Source of the DNA: DASSUC01 sp035649895
Lineage (GTDB): Bacteria; Actinomycetota; Actinomycetes; Mycobacteriales; Micromonosporaceae
Length of the DNA: 32,169 nucleotides
Direction of reading: 5' to 3'
NCBI GenBank assembly: GCA_035649895.1
Contig: DASRIS010000049.1
Span: forward strand, 1 to 32,169
Below are positions 22,140-29,607 of the stretch, piece after piece (position 1 is the stretch's first letter; each line of letters opens with the position of its first letter). Under the pieces are notes generated by a model that was given only the letters and a program-made list of their open reading frames with translations, did not search any database and was not told the origin of the DNA. Position numbers and translations under genes: made by a program.

Positions 22140-24785
22140 GTGCGGCAGGGCCCCGGCGGCCAGGTAGGCGGCGCCCGGGTCGTCGGCCGTGCCGCGGTAG
22201 CGGCCGACGCCACCCCGGCCGGCGCGACCCCGCAGCCCGTCCCGGCACCGGGCGGACCACCCGCCCCCGCGCCGGCCCTGCACGTGGTGCCGGCGGCCGT
22301 CGCCGCGCTCGCCGAACCCGGCCTGGTCGTGGTCACCGGCGGACCCGGCGCCGGGCGGACCACCCTGCTGCGGCGCATCGCGGTCGCCTTCCCCGGCCCG
22401 GTCTACCGCGGCGGCGGGCTGGCCATGCTGTCGGGCGTACCGGCGCTGCCCCTGGCCCGTGCGGTACGCGCCCGGCTACCCGCCGAGGACCCGACACTGC
22501 TCGCCGAGGCCGTGCGCTCCCGCGTCCGCGGCGGTTTGCTGCTCCTGGACGACCTGCAGTGGGCCGACCCGGCGACCGTTGCGGCGCTGCCGCTGCTCGC
22601 CACGCACTGCCGGGTCGCGGTGGCGCTGCGCACCCCGCACCGGCTGCCCGCCGAGGCCGGGGCCGCGCTGCACGCCACCGCCACCGGCTGGTTCCCGATC
22701 GCCCCACTGTCCCCCGAGGAGGCCACCGCGCTGGCCCAGCGGGTCGCCCCGCGGCTGGGCCCGGGCGAGGTCGCCGAGGTGGTCCACCGCGCCGGTGGCC
22801 TGCCGCTGGCCGTGGAGTCGCTGGCCCGGCACGCCGCCAGCCGCGGGACCGCCACCGCCCCCACCGCCGGGCCAGCACCCGAGCAGGCCCTGGCCCACGC
22901 CGTGGCCACCGCCCTGGCCGACCTGACCCGCCCGGCGCGCACCGCGATGGCCGCGCTCGGCCTGCTGGGCCGGCCCGCCACCCTGGCCCTGCTCGGCGCC
23001 GGCGTGGACGAGCTGACCGACGCCGGGCTGGTGCACCTCGTCGGCGGCGACGTGCTGCCGGTCTGCCCGTACGTCGCCGAGGTCGCCGCCGGCCTGCTCG
23101 ACGCGGCGACCCGCGCGGGGCTGCACCGCCGCCTCGCCGGCCTCGTCCCACCTGCCGAGGCCGCCCGCCACCTGACCGCCGCCGGCGACCCGCAGGCCGC
23201 CTACCGCGCCGCGCTCACCGCCGCGGCCGCGGCCCGCACCGGCGGCCAGCGCGCCGAGCTGCTGCTGCTCGCCTGCGCCCTGCCCGGGGCAGCCCCAGAC
23301 CCGCGGGTACGCCTCGACGCGGCGGCTGCGGCGCTGCGCGCCGGCCGGCCCCGGGCCGCCCTGCGGGTGCTCGGCGACCCGCGCCCGACGCTCGCCACCC
23401 CGCCACCACCCGGCGCCCGGCGCCCGGCTGGTGCCCCGCCGCCGGCGGCGGACCCGGCTCTGGCGGTGCTGCGCGGCGAGGCCCTGCTGCAGGCCGGTGA
23501 CCCCGCCGCCGCAGCGCGGGCGGTCGCCGGCCTGCCGCCCGTCCTCAGCGACGCCGCCCTGGGCGCCGCCCGGGACCGGGTGGTGCTGCTCGCCCGGCTC
23601 GCCACCGACCCGGCCGGCGCGGCGGCCCTCGCCGGTGACCTCGCCGCCCGGTACCCCGACCCGCCCGCGCACCCCGGGCTGCGCGGCGCGCTCGCCGCCG
23701 CGCGGGCCGCCCAGCGCCATCCCGGCTGGGAGTACGACCTGGCCACCGCCGCCGAGGTGGCCGGCGCGGCCGGGGACACCAGCACCGCCCGGTGGTGCGC
23801 CTGGCTGCTGGTGCAGACCCTGGCCACCGACGCCCGCCTGGCCGAGGCCGTGCACAGCGCCGAGGCCGCCGCGCAGGCCTGCGCGGCCGACCTCGCCTAC
23901 AGCTGGCAGGTACGGTTCCTCGCCGCCGCCCTGTGGTGCGCCGCGCTGCGCGGCACCGCCCTGGACGAGGTGGTACGCCGCAGCGGCGACCTCACCGACC
24001 ACACCCTGCCCGCCGACGCCCGCGGCTACGCCGTCGCCGCGGCCAGCCTCGCCGAGGCCGACGGCGGGCTGCTCGCCTCCGCCCGGGCCCGGCTGGCCAC
24101 GACCGGTGCCCTGCCCACCTCGGCCGCCGCGGCGCGCGACTGGGTGGTCCGGGAGGCCGCCTGGCTGGACGGGCAGCCCGAGCGTGCCGCCACCGCCACC
24201 GCCACACCGGTGGCCGCGGCCGGGCTCGTCGACGGGCTGCGGCGCATCACCACCCGCTGGGCCGCCTACGACGGGGCAGCCCCACCGGCCGACGAGCCGC
24301 CGGCCGGACCGACCCCACCACCGGTGCGGCGCACCCTCGACGCGTGGGCCGCCGCCGGCGGCGGCCCGGACCGCTTCGCCGAGGCCGCCACCGCCTGGCA
24401 CGACGTCGTGCTGCGCGAGGAGGTGCGCTGCCTGCTCGCGTACGGGCTGCACGAGACCGGCCCGGAGGCCGTCCCGCCGCTGCTCGCCGCCGAGCGCCTC
24501 GCCGCGCAGGCCGGCCTGGTGGTGCTGCACGGGCGCACCCAGCGGGCGCTGCGCCGCCACGGCATCCGCCGCGACGTGCGCGGACCCCGCGCCGGCGGCG
24601 ACCTGACCGACCGGGAGCGGGAGGTGCTGCGGCTGGTCGCCGCGGGGGAGCCGACCCGCCGCATCGCCGGCCAGCTCGGCATCTCCGGCGAGACCGTGGA
24701 GACCCACATCCGCTCCGGCATGCGCAAGCTCGGCGCGCGTACCCGCACCGAGGCTGCAGCGTCGGCGCTGGAGGCCCTGGGATGA
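22140..24785 (+). CDS. Large ATP-binding LuxR-family regulator (LAL type)
   Basis: This 881-residue protein has an N-terminal P-loop ATPase, a long Ala-rich helical (TPR-like) middle and a C-terminal LuxR HTH. The P-loop is GGPGAGRTT (67-75), so the Walker A lysine is replaced by Arg73; Walker B is GGLLLLDDLQWAD with D137-D138, intact. The HTH at about 825-881 reads LTDREREVLRLVAAGEPTRRIAGQLGISGETVETHI, a normal LuxR domain. Such regulators activate degradative or secondary-metabolism genes. The Arg substitution may abolish ATP hydrolysis, or be tolerated. GTG 22140 has GGGAGG 5 bases upstream. Its stop overlaps the next gene by 4 bases. Confidence 0.85.
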   Translation: MRQGPGGQVGGARVVGRAAVAADATPAGATPQPVPAPGGPPAPAPALHVVPAAVAALAEPGLVVVTGGPGAGRTTLLRRIAVAFPGPVYRGGGLAMLSGVPALPLARAVRARLPAEDPTLLAEAVRSRVRGGLLLLDDLQWADPATVAALPLLATHCRVAVALRTPHRLPAEAGAALHATATGWFPIAPLSPEEATALAQRVAPRLGPGEVAEVVHRAGGLPLAVESLARHAASRGTATAPTAGPAPEQALAHAVATALADLTRPARTAMAALGLLGRPATLALLGAGVDELTDAGLVHLVGGDVLPVCPYVAEVAAGLLDAATRAGLHRRLAGLVPPAEAARHLTAAGDPQAAYRAALTAAAAARTGGQRAELLLLACALPGAAPDPRVRLDAAAAALRAGRPRAALRVLGDPRPTLATPPPPGARRPAGAPPPAADPALAVLRGEALLQAGDPAAAARAVAGLPPVLSDAALGAARDRVVLLARLATDPAGAAALAGDLAARYPDPPAHPGLRGALAAARAAQRHPGWEYDLATAAEVAGAAGDTSTARWCAWLLVQTLATDARLAEAVHSAEAAAQACAADLAYSWQVRFLAAALWCAALRGTALDEVVRRSGDLTDHTLPADARGYAVAAASLAEADGGLLASARARLATTGALPTSAAAARDWVVREAAWLDGQPERAATATATPVAAAGLVDGLRRITTRWAAYDGAAPPADEPPAGPTPPPVRRTLDAWAAAGGGPDRFAEAATAWHDVVLREEVRCLLAYGLHETGPEAVPPLLAAERLAAQAGLVVLHGRTQRALRRHGIRRDVRGPRAGGDLTDREREVLRLVAAGEPTRRIAGQLGISGETVETHIRSGMRKLGARTRTEAAASALEALG

Positions 24786-25318
24786 ACGCGGTGCCGCGCC
24801 TGCTCGTCCCCACCGCGACCGACGCCACAGCGGTGCTGCGCCGGCTGGCCCGGGCCGGCTGGCAGACCCGGGAGGGCTTCGCCCTGGCCGAGGCGGCGTG
24901 GGACGTCACCGCGGCGCGCCTGGTCCTCTTCGGCCGGGTCGGTGACCTGGAGACCGCGCAGCTGGCCGTGCACGCCGCCGCCCGCGGCGCCGGGGTGGTC
25001 GCCATCGTCGACCCCGGTGGCCAGGTCGGCCAGGCGCTGCTGGCCGACCTGGCCCGCATCGGGCCGGTGCGCTGCGACGTGGGCACCCAGGCGCCCGGGG
25101 CCGAGCCCGCCGCGGAAGGTGGCGGGCCGCCGCTCACCCCCGAGCAGCGGGCCCTGCTGGAACGGCTGGCCAGCGGGGAGACGATCGCCGGTGCGGCGGC
25201 GGCGGAGTTCCTGTCGCTGCGCACCGCCAACCGCCGCATCGCCCAGGCCCGCGAGACCCTGGGGGTACGCACCACCCGCGAGGCGGTGCTGGCCTACCTG
25301 CGTCACCGGCGCAGCTGA
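24782..25318 (+). CDS. Small LuxR-type HTH protein with a Rossmann-like N-terminus
   Basis: This 178-residue protein has a LuxR-type HTH at about 118-176 (LTPEQRALLERLASGETIAGAAAAEFLSLRTANRRIAQARETLGVRTTREAVLAYL). Its N-terminus alternates strands and helices (PRLLVPTATDATAVLRRLARAGW...AARLVLFGR...GVVAIVDPGG), resembling a receiver fold, but the Asp-rich phosphorylation pocket is not apparent. It may therefore be an atypical, unphosphorylated receiver. ATG 24782 overlaps the stop of the large LuxR gene (ATGA), so the two regulators are made together. The upstream gene carries its own HTH, so this one may modulate it or act on a separate promoter. Confidence 0.78.
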   Translation: MNAVPRLLVPTATDATAVLRRLARAGWQTREGFALAEAAWDVTAARLVLFGRVGDLETAQLAVHAAARGAGVVAIVDPGGQVGQALLADLARIGPVRCDVGTQAPGAEPAAEGGGPPLTPEQRALLERLASGETIAGAAAAEFLSLRTANRRIAQARETLGVRTTREAVLAYLRHRRS

Positions 25319-25327
25319 CCCGCGGGG

Positions 25328-25342
25328 ACCGGTGCTCCCGGT
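25328..25342. terminator. Weak hairpin between convergent luxR and plsC genes
   Basis: ACCGG (25328-25332) and CCGGT (25338-25342) form a 5-bp stem around TGCTC. It may end transcription from either side, but it is short. Confidence 0.25.
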
Positions 25343-25353
25343 GTCCACGACGC

Positions 25354-26160
25354 CTACCCGGGCGGGGGGTCCTGGGCGGGCGGGCGGTCCTGCCCGGGCA
25401 GCGGGCGGGAGCGGGCGGTGCTGGTAGGGCGGGTCGGGTCGACATAACGAGGGGCCTGCGGCTCGTCCCGCCGCAGCGGCCGCAGCGTGACCACGATGGC
25501 GTCGAGGATCCGGTCCGTGGCGCGCAGCGCGTCGCCGGTGCGGCTGGCTGACAGCCCACCCAGGTCCACCGGTACGCCGAACGCGACGCGGACCACCGGC
25601 CGGCGCCGCACCGCCCGCAGCACCGACCGGACCAGCCCTTTCGGCGTCGCATAGGGCAGCACCTCATGCGGCCCCCACAGCGCCACCGGCACGACGGTCG
25701 CACCACTGGCCAGGGCCAGCCGGGCCAGCCCGGTCTTGCCCCGCTCCGGCCACAGGCCCGGGTCGAGGCCGATGCGGCCCTCCGGGTAGCCCGCCACCAC
25801 CGAGCCCTCGGCGACCGCTGCAGCGGCCGTGTACAGCGCCTGCGTCACCGTCGCCCGCCCCCGGTCGACGCGGATGTGCCCGCACATCCGCATCAGCACG
25901 CCCACCAGCGGCGCGGTGAACAGGCCACCGGTGGCCATGATGCGCGGCGCCACCCGCCGGGTCTGGCAGGCGGCGGCGAGCACCACCGGGTCGAACGGGC
26001 TCACGTGGTTGACGGCGAGCACCAGCGGGCCACGCCGCAGGTGCGCCGGCACGTCACCGGTGACCCGCATCCGGCCCAGCGCGACGACCACCACCCGCGC
26101 CACGACCAGCAGCGCGCGCCACAGCAGCGGCGGGCGCCAGGCGGCTACGGGCTGCGACAT
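25354..26160 (-). CDS. 1-acyl-sn-glycerol-3-phosphate acyltransferase-like (PlsC family)
   Basis: This 268-residue PlsC-fold enzyme should acylate lysophosphatidic acid, a step in phospholipid synthesis. H52-x4-D57 (NHVSPFD) is the catalytic pair, and YPEGRI (125-130) is the acyl-acceptor-binding motif. A hydrophobic N-terminal segment (about 12-28) would anchor it to the membrane. The last 40 residues are Pro/Arg-rich and probably disordered. It starts at ATG 26160, 13 bases after the neighbouring AT-hook gene, with no obvious ribosome binding site. Co-transcription with that gene is plausible, although their functions are not obviously linked. Confidence 0.85.
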   Translation of the reverse strand: MSQPVAAWRPPLLWRALLVVARVVVVALGRMRVTGDVPAHLRRGPLVLAVNHVSPFDPVVLAAACQTRRVAPRIMATGGLFTAPLVGVLMRMCGHIRVDRGRATVTQALYTAAAAVAEGSVVAGYPEGRIGLDPGLWPERGKTGLARLALASGATVVPVALWGPHEVLPYATPKGLVRSVLRAVRRRPVVRVAFGVPVDLGGLSASRTGDALRATDRILDAIVVTLRPLRRDEPQAPRYVDPTRPTSTARSRPLPGQDRPPAQDPPPG

Positions 26161-26173
26161 GCGGCGACGCGGG

Positions 26174-27004
26174 TCAGTCCACCGCCCTCAGCTCGGCCAG
26201 CTTCGCCTCGACCTCGGCGAGCTCGGCACGCAGCCGCTGCGCCTGCTCCTCGGCCCCGGCCCGCTCCGCGGCCAGGATCTGCTCCACCGCCTCATGCACC
26301 CCTGGCACGTCCAGCAGGCCCACCATCTTCAGCGCCTCCGACGGCCGGATCAGGTAGGGCTTCGCCAGCGCCTTGGTGCCCTGCGCCGCGGCCACCGTCC
26401 ACTCGCCCTCGGTGTAGGCGAGGGTAACCGTCAAGGCGGCCGGTGGCTTCGGCTTGACGGGGCGGCCGGGACCACGCCGCGCGGCCTTGCCGTCGGCCGC
26501 TGCGGTCTCCGCCGCCCCAGCCTCAGCATTGTCTACAGTGGACAGCATGGGCTCGGGCACCTGCTCCTCCTGCTTCTGCCGCTGCCCCCGGTGTCTCGGG
26601 GGTGCGGCCGTCTGGGCGTGGCCGGTGACGGGGGGAGCCGGGTCGGCGTTGTCGGCTGCCGGGCTGGCCACCGGCGCCACCACGGCGGAGGCGGAGGCGG
26701 CGGCGTGGTCCGGCCCAGGTGCGGGCCGGCTGGACGGCCCGGCGCGGCGGGCGGCCTGGCCCCGACCCGGAATGGCCAGGTCGGCAGGGGAGAAGGGCAG
26801 CTCGTCGCGGCCGAACCGGACCACCACCCACTCCTCCGACAGCTCCGGGTCGGTCAGCCCCACCACCTGCCCGGACTGCCCGGCGACCTGCCCGGCCGCC
26901 TCGGTGAACAGCACCTTCGGCCGGCGCCCGGCCGCCAGCGAGTCACGGATCGCCTCCAGGTCCTCGCTGGACAGCCCGCGAGCCGGGCTCCGCACGGCAG
27001 CCAT
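26174..27004 (-). CDS. AT-hook and coiled-coil protein, probably DUF6319
   Basis: The 276-residue protein opens with a conserved-looking domain (about residues 11-80) containing SSEDLEAIRDSLAAGRRPKVLFTEAAGQVAGQSGQVVGLTD and EEWVVVRFGRDELPFSPADLAIP. An Ala/Pro-rich linker then leads to a basic GPGRPVKPKP segment at about 178-187, an AT-hook-like motif (GRP at 180-182). A C-terminal coiled coil runs from about 236 to 274. This matches what I recall of the actinobacterial DUF6319 family, of unknown function. The AT-hook suggests a nucleoid-associated or DNA-binding role. ATG 27004 is preceded by GGAGGG at 5 bases, so the start is good. Confidence 0.65.
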   Translation of the reverse strand: MAAVRSPARGLSSEDLEAIRDSLAAGRRPKVLFTEAAGQVAGQSGQVVGLTDPELSEEWVVVRFGRDELPFSPADLAIPGRGQAARRAGPSSRPAPGPDHAAASASAVVAPVASPAADNADPAPPVTGHAQTAAPPRHRGQRQKQEEQVPEPMLSTVDNAEAGAAETAAADGKAARRGPGRPVKPKPPAALTVTLAYTEGEWTVAAAQGTKALAKPYLIRPSEALKMVGLLDVPGVHEAVEQILAAERAGAEEQAQRLRAELAEVEAKLAELRAVD

Positions 27005-27202
27005 GACATCCCTCCGTACACATGTTTGACTGCCAGCTTCCTACCAGACCGCACCGACAAACTCGCCACGACACCCCGCACAGCGCAACGGAGCCCTCGC
27101 CTCAGGCAGGGACCCGGTACGAGACAGCACCCGGCCCTTCCCGTCACGCAACGCACGCAGCGTTCGCGTACGAGGCGTACTACGCCACGGCCCAGCCCGA
27201 AG

Positions 27203-27230
27203 GCAGCTACCGGCTTGCAGCTACCGGCTT
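27203..27230 (+). repeat. Two tandem copies of a 14-base repeat
   Basis: GCAGCTACCGGCTT occurs twice head to tail (27203-27216, 27217-27230) without mismatch, in non-coding DNA. Confidence 0.7.
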
Positions 27231-27285
27231 TCTGCCACCGCACTGGGTCGTCCTCGACCTCACCAGCCCTACCCGAACTTGTTCG

Positions 27286-27299
27286 ATAATGCACATTAT
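27286..27299. promoter_or_regulatory. AT-rich palindrome, candidate operator
   Basis: ATAATG-CA-CATTAT is a perfect 6-base-arm inverted repeat, 37 bases past the end of the dehydratase-like gene. AT-rich palindromes are rare in this GC-rich DNA, so a protein-binding role is plausible. Confidence 0.35.
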
Positions 27300-27335
27300 G
27301 TCAACTAGTCTCGCCAGTGCCGGCGGTGGACGCGC

Positions 27336-27920
27336 TCAGGTCAGGCCGGCCGGGCTGGTGTTGGCACCGCACAGCAGGACCGCGACGCGCTCACCGGCCG
27401 CGGGCCGGTAGGCGCCGGTCGCCAGCGCGGCGAACGCCGCAGCGCTGCCGTGCTCGACGACGATGCGGTACTCCTCCCACAGCCGCCGGCGGGCGGCGAC
27501 GATCTCCTCGTCGCAGACCAGGACACTGCGGACCCCCGTCCGTACGGCCACGTCGTAGGCGATGGTGCCGGCGCGGCGGGCACCCAGCGAGTCCGCGGCG
27601 ACACCAGACACCTCGACGTCGACCGGCCCACCGGCGGCAAGAGCGGCCCGCAGGGTCGGGGCTGCCTCCGGCTCGACCGCTACCACCGTGGCCCTGCCGT
27701 GCAGCGCGGTGGCGACGCCGGCCAGCATGCGGTTGAACGCACCGCGAGCCTTGAACGCTCCGGCGTGCTGGAGGTACTCCAGCTTCAGCCACACCAGGCC
27801 GGCCGGGGCGAGGGTGCCCGGGTCGGCCTCGGCTACCGGGGTACGGCGCACCCGGCCGGCGATGCGCACGGCTGCGGCTTCCACGTCGTGACGAGCGACG
27901 TCGTGACGAGCGGCCGTCAT
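27336..27920 (-). pseudogene. Threonine/serine dehydratase-like gene with a large in-frame deletion
   Basis: The 194-residue product starts like a PLP-dependent threonine dehydratase (VRIAGRVRRTPV..LVWLKLEYLQHAGAFKARGAFNRML), with Lys57 as the Schiff-base lysine. It then jumps at about 27718-27726 into the middle of the family (AGVATALHGRATVVAVEPEAAPTLRAAL) and continues to the normal C-terminal region (VLLCGANTSPAGLT). The SGGNHG and GGGGL phosphate-binding segments, around 120 residues of a roughly 310-residue family, are missing. The frame is kept, so a protein could be made, but it should not bind PLP properly. The ATG at 27920 is preceded by GGAAGG. The N-terminus holds an imperfect-looking ARHDVARHDV, from the 15-base tandem repeat at 27883-27912. 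Confidence 0.7.
27883..27912 (-). repeat. 15-base tandem repeat near the dehydratase start
   Basis: ACGTCGTGACGAGCG occurs twice in tandem (27883-27897, 27898-27912), encoding a duplicated ARHDV near residues 4-13 of the dehydratase-like gene. It is a clean in-frame duplication. Confidence 0.75.
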
Positions 27921-27993
27921 CAGGTACCGCCTTCCACCCGACAGCGGGCGACCAGCAAACGAGCGACCGTCACGGCAGGCCGCCTCCCCCGGC

Positions 27994-28851
27994 TCAGCGG
28001 AACTGGGCCCGCAGCATCGTGTCGAACGCGCCCGCGCCGAGCAGCCGGCGCGTGTGCACCAGCACCCGGGCGGCGGCGGTGACCACGTAGCGCCGCCGCG
28101 GGCGGCGGGCGGTCACCGCCCGCTCGACCACCCGCGCGACCCGGTCCGGGTCGGCGGCCAGCAGGCGGGAGCGGTAGCCCTGGGCCATCTGCGCGTCGAT
28201 GACCCGGTTCAGCCGCGCGTACGGCCCGTCACCGTCCTCGCCGGCCCCCGCCGCCGCGCCAGCCTGCGCAACCGTGCCGGCGAGGGTGCCGGCGGCCACC
28301 TCCCCGAAGCCGGTACGGGTCAGGCCCGGCTCCACAATGGACACCTTGACCCCGAACGGGGCCACCTCGAAGCGCAGCGCGTCCGACAGCGCCTCAACCG
28401 CGTACTTGCTGGCGTGGTAGAAGCCACCGCCCGGGAAGACGAGCCGCCCGCCCATCGAGCTGACGTTGACGACCCGGCCGCCGCCGGCCGAGCGCATGCC
28501 GGGCAGCACCAGCTGGCACAGCCGGGCCAGGCCGTACACGTTGGTCTCGAACTGGGCCCGCACCCGCGCCAGCGGCACCTCCTCAACGGTGCCGTACTCG
28601 CCGTACCCGGCGTTGTTGACCAGCACCCCCACCGCGGCGTGCGCCTTCTCCACGACCGCGACCGCCGAGCTCATCGACTCCTCGTCGGTGACGTCGAGGG
28701 CGAGCGGGTGGCAGCCGGCCGCGGCGAGGTCGGTGAGGGTCTGCGGGCGTCGTGCGGTGGCGTAGACGGTCAGCTCCGGCCGGCGGGCAAGGCGCAGCGC
28801 GGTGGCCCGGCCGATGCCGGACGAGCAGCCGGTGATGAGGACGGCGGTCAT
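27994..28851 (-). CDS. Short-chain dehydrogenase/reductase (SDR)
   Basis: This 285-residue classical SDR has the cofactor motif TGCSSGIG (7-14), NNAG (79-82) and the catalytic tetrad N104, S132 (NVSSMGG), Y145 and K149 (YHASK). The acidic or basic discriminator after strand 2 is ATARRP, an Arg-rich loop typical of NADPH preference. The substrate cannot be told. The C-terminal 70 residues are helical and Arg-rich. ATG 28851 overlaps the tetR stop (ATGA) and is preceded by GAGGAG, so the regulator and the reductase form one unit; the reductase is likely repressed by the TetR protein in the absence of its ligand. Confidence 0.88.
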   Translation of the reverse strand: MTAVLITGCSSGIGRATALRLARRPELTVYATARRPQTLTDLAAAGCHPLALDVTDEESMSSAVAVVEKAHAAVGVLVNNAGYGEYGTVEEVPLARVRAQFETNVYGLARLCQLVLPGMRSAGGGRVVNVSSMGGRLVFPGGGFYHASKYAVEALSDALRFEVAPFGVKVSIVEPGLTRTGFGEVAAGTLAGTVAQAGAAAGAGEDGDGPYARLNRVIDAQMAQGYRSRLLAADPDRVARVVERAVTARRPRRRYVVTAAARVLVHTRRLLGAGAFDTMLRAQFR

Positions 28852-29522
28852 GGGCTCCTCCGTGACGGTTGGGCGGGTGCGGACGGTGCGGACGGTTGGG
28901 CGGGTGGATGGGCGGACGCGGCCGGCGAGCCGGCCGGGGCGGCGCCGCGCAGGCCGGCGGCGAGCAGGCGTACCCCCTGGCGTAGCAGGGTGCGGGCGGC
29001 GTCGGGGGCGGTCGGGTCGGCCTCCAGGCCCCGGGTGAAGGCCAGCGCGACGTCGGCCACGGCGGTGGCCGGTGGCCCGCCGCGGGGCAGCTCACCAGCG
29101 GCGCGGGCGGCGCGGACCAGGCCGGCGAGCAGGTCGCGCAGCCCGGCCTGGTAGGCGGCCTCCTGCGCAGCGGAGACCCGGGCGCTCTCCCCCAGCAGCT
29201 CACCGGCGTGGTGCGGGCTGTCGCGCCACAGGCCCAGGACCAGCTCCAGCTTGGCCGCGAGCACGGCGTGCAGCCGCCCAGCGACACCGGCCGGGCCCGC
29301 CGGGCGGGCCGCGGCGTGCCGGGCCTGGGCCAGGGACGCGTCGAACATGGCCTGCGCCAGGCGGGCGAACGCGTCGTCCTTGCTGCGGACGTACTGGTAG
29401 ACCGCGGCGCGGGACATGCCGGCCTCGGCGGCGATGTCGTCCATCGTGGTACGGCGGATGCCGTGCCGGGTGAAGCAGCGGTACGCCGCCGCGAGGACCA
29501 CCGCGGTCCGCTCGCCTGACAC
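28848..29522 (-). CDS. TetR-family regulator coupled to the SDR gene
   Basis: This 224-residue repressor has an N-terminal TetR HTH (ERTAVVLAAAYRCFTRHGIRRTTMDDIAAEAGMSRAAVYQYVRSKDDAFARLAQAMFD, about residues 4-60). A helical ligand-binding domain follows, then a Pro/Ser/Ala-rich tail of about 30 residues. GTG 29522 begins 6 bases after a -10-like TAGAGT and directly after the operator at 29524-29549, which argues for a leaderless, autorepressed transcript. The last four bases overlap the SDR start. The ligand is unknown. Confidence 0.85.
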   Translation of the reverse strand: MSGERTAVVLAAAYRCFTRHGIRRTTMDDIAAEAGMSRAAVYQYVRSKDDAFARLAQAMFDASLAQARHAAARPAGPAGVAGRLHAVLAAKLELVLGLWRDSPHHAGELLGESARVSAAQEAAYQAGLRDLLAGLVRAARAAGELPRGGPPATAVADVALAFTRGLEADPTAPDAARTLLRQGVRLLAAGLRGAAPAGSPAASAHPPAQPSAPSAPAQPSRRSP

Positions 29523-29523
29523 A

Positions 29524-29549
29524 CTGACACTCTAGGCGCAGAATGTCAG
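29524..29549 (-). promoter_or_regulatory. TetR operator overlapping the tetR promoter
   Basis: The 26-base near-palindrome has arms CTGACATTCT and AGAGTGTCAG, with 9 of 10 arm pairs matching around a 6-base centre. On the minus strand the -10 TAGAGT (29534-29529) lies inside it, 6 bases before GTG 29522, and a TCGACG -35 is 17 bases upstream (29557-29552). A repressor bound here would block its own transcription. Confidence 0.75.
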
Positions 29550-29607
29550 AACGTCGAGCAGTCCGGGCGGGCGCCACCGGGCCAGGCGGGCGCGGCTCGG
29601 GTGTGGC

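Larger units (their letters stand above)
27005..27335. other. 331-base non-coding gap with repeats and a palindrome
   Basis: No convincing gene is present. The gap is less GC-rich than the rest of the window, most markedly at 27280-27310. It holds a 14-base perfect tandem repeat (27203-27230) and the ATAATG-CA-CATTAT palindrome (27286-27299). The promoter of the AT-hook gene is presumably within its first 100 bases, but no consensus boxes stand out. Confidence 0.45.
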
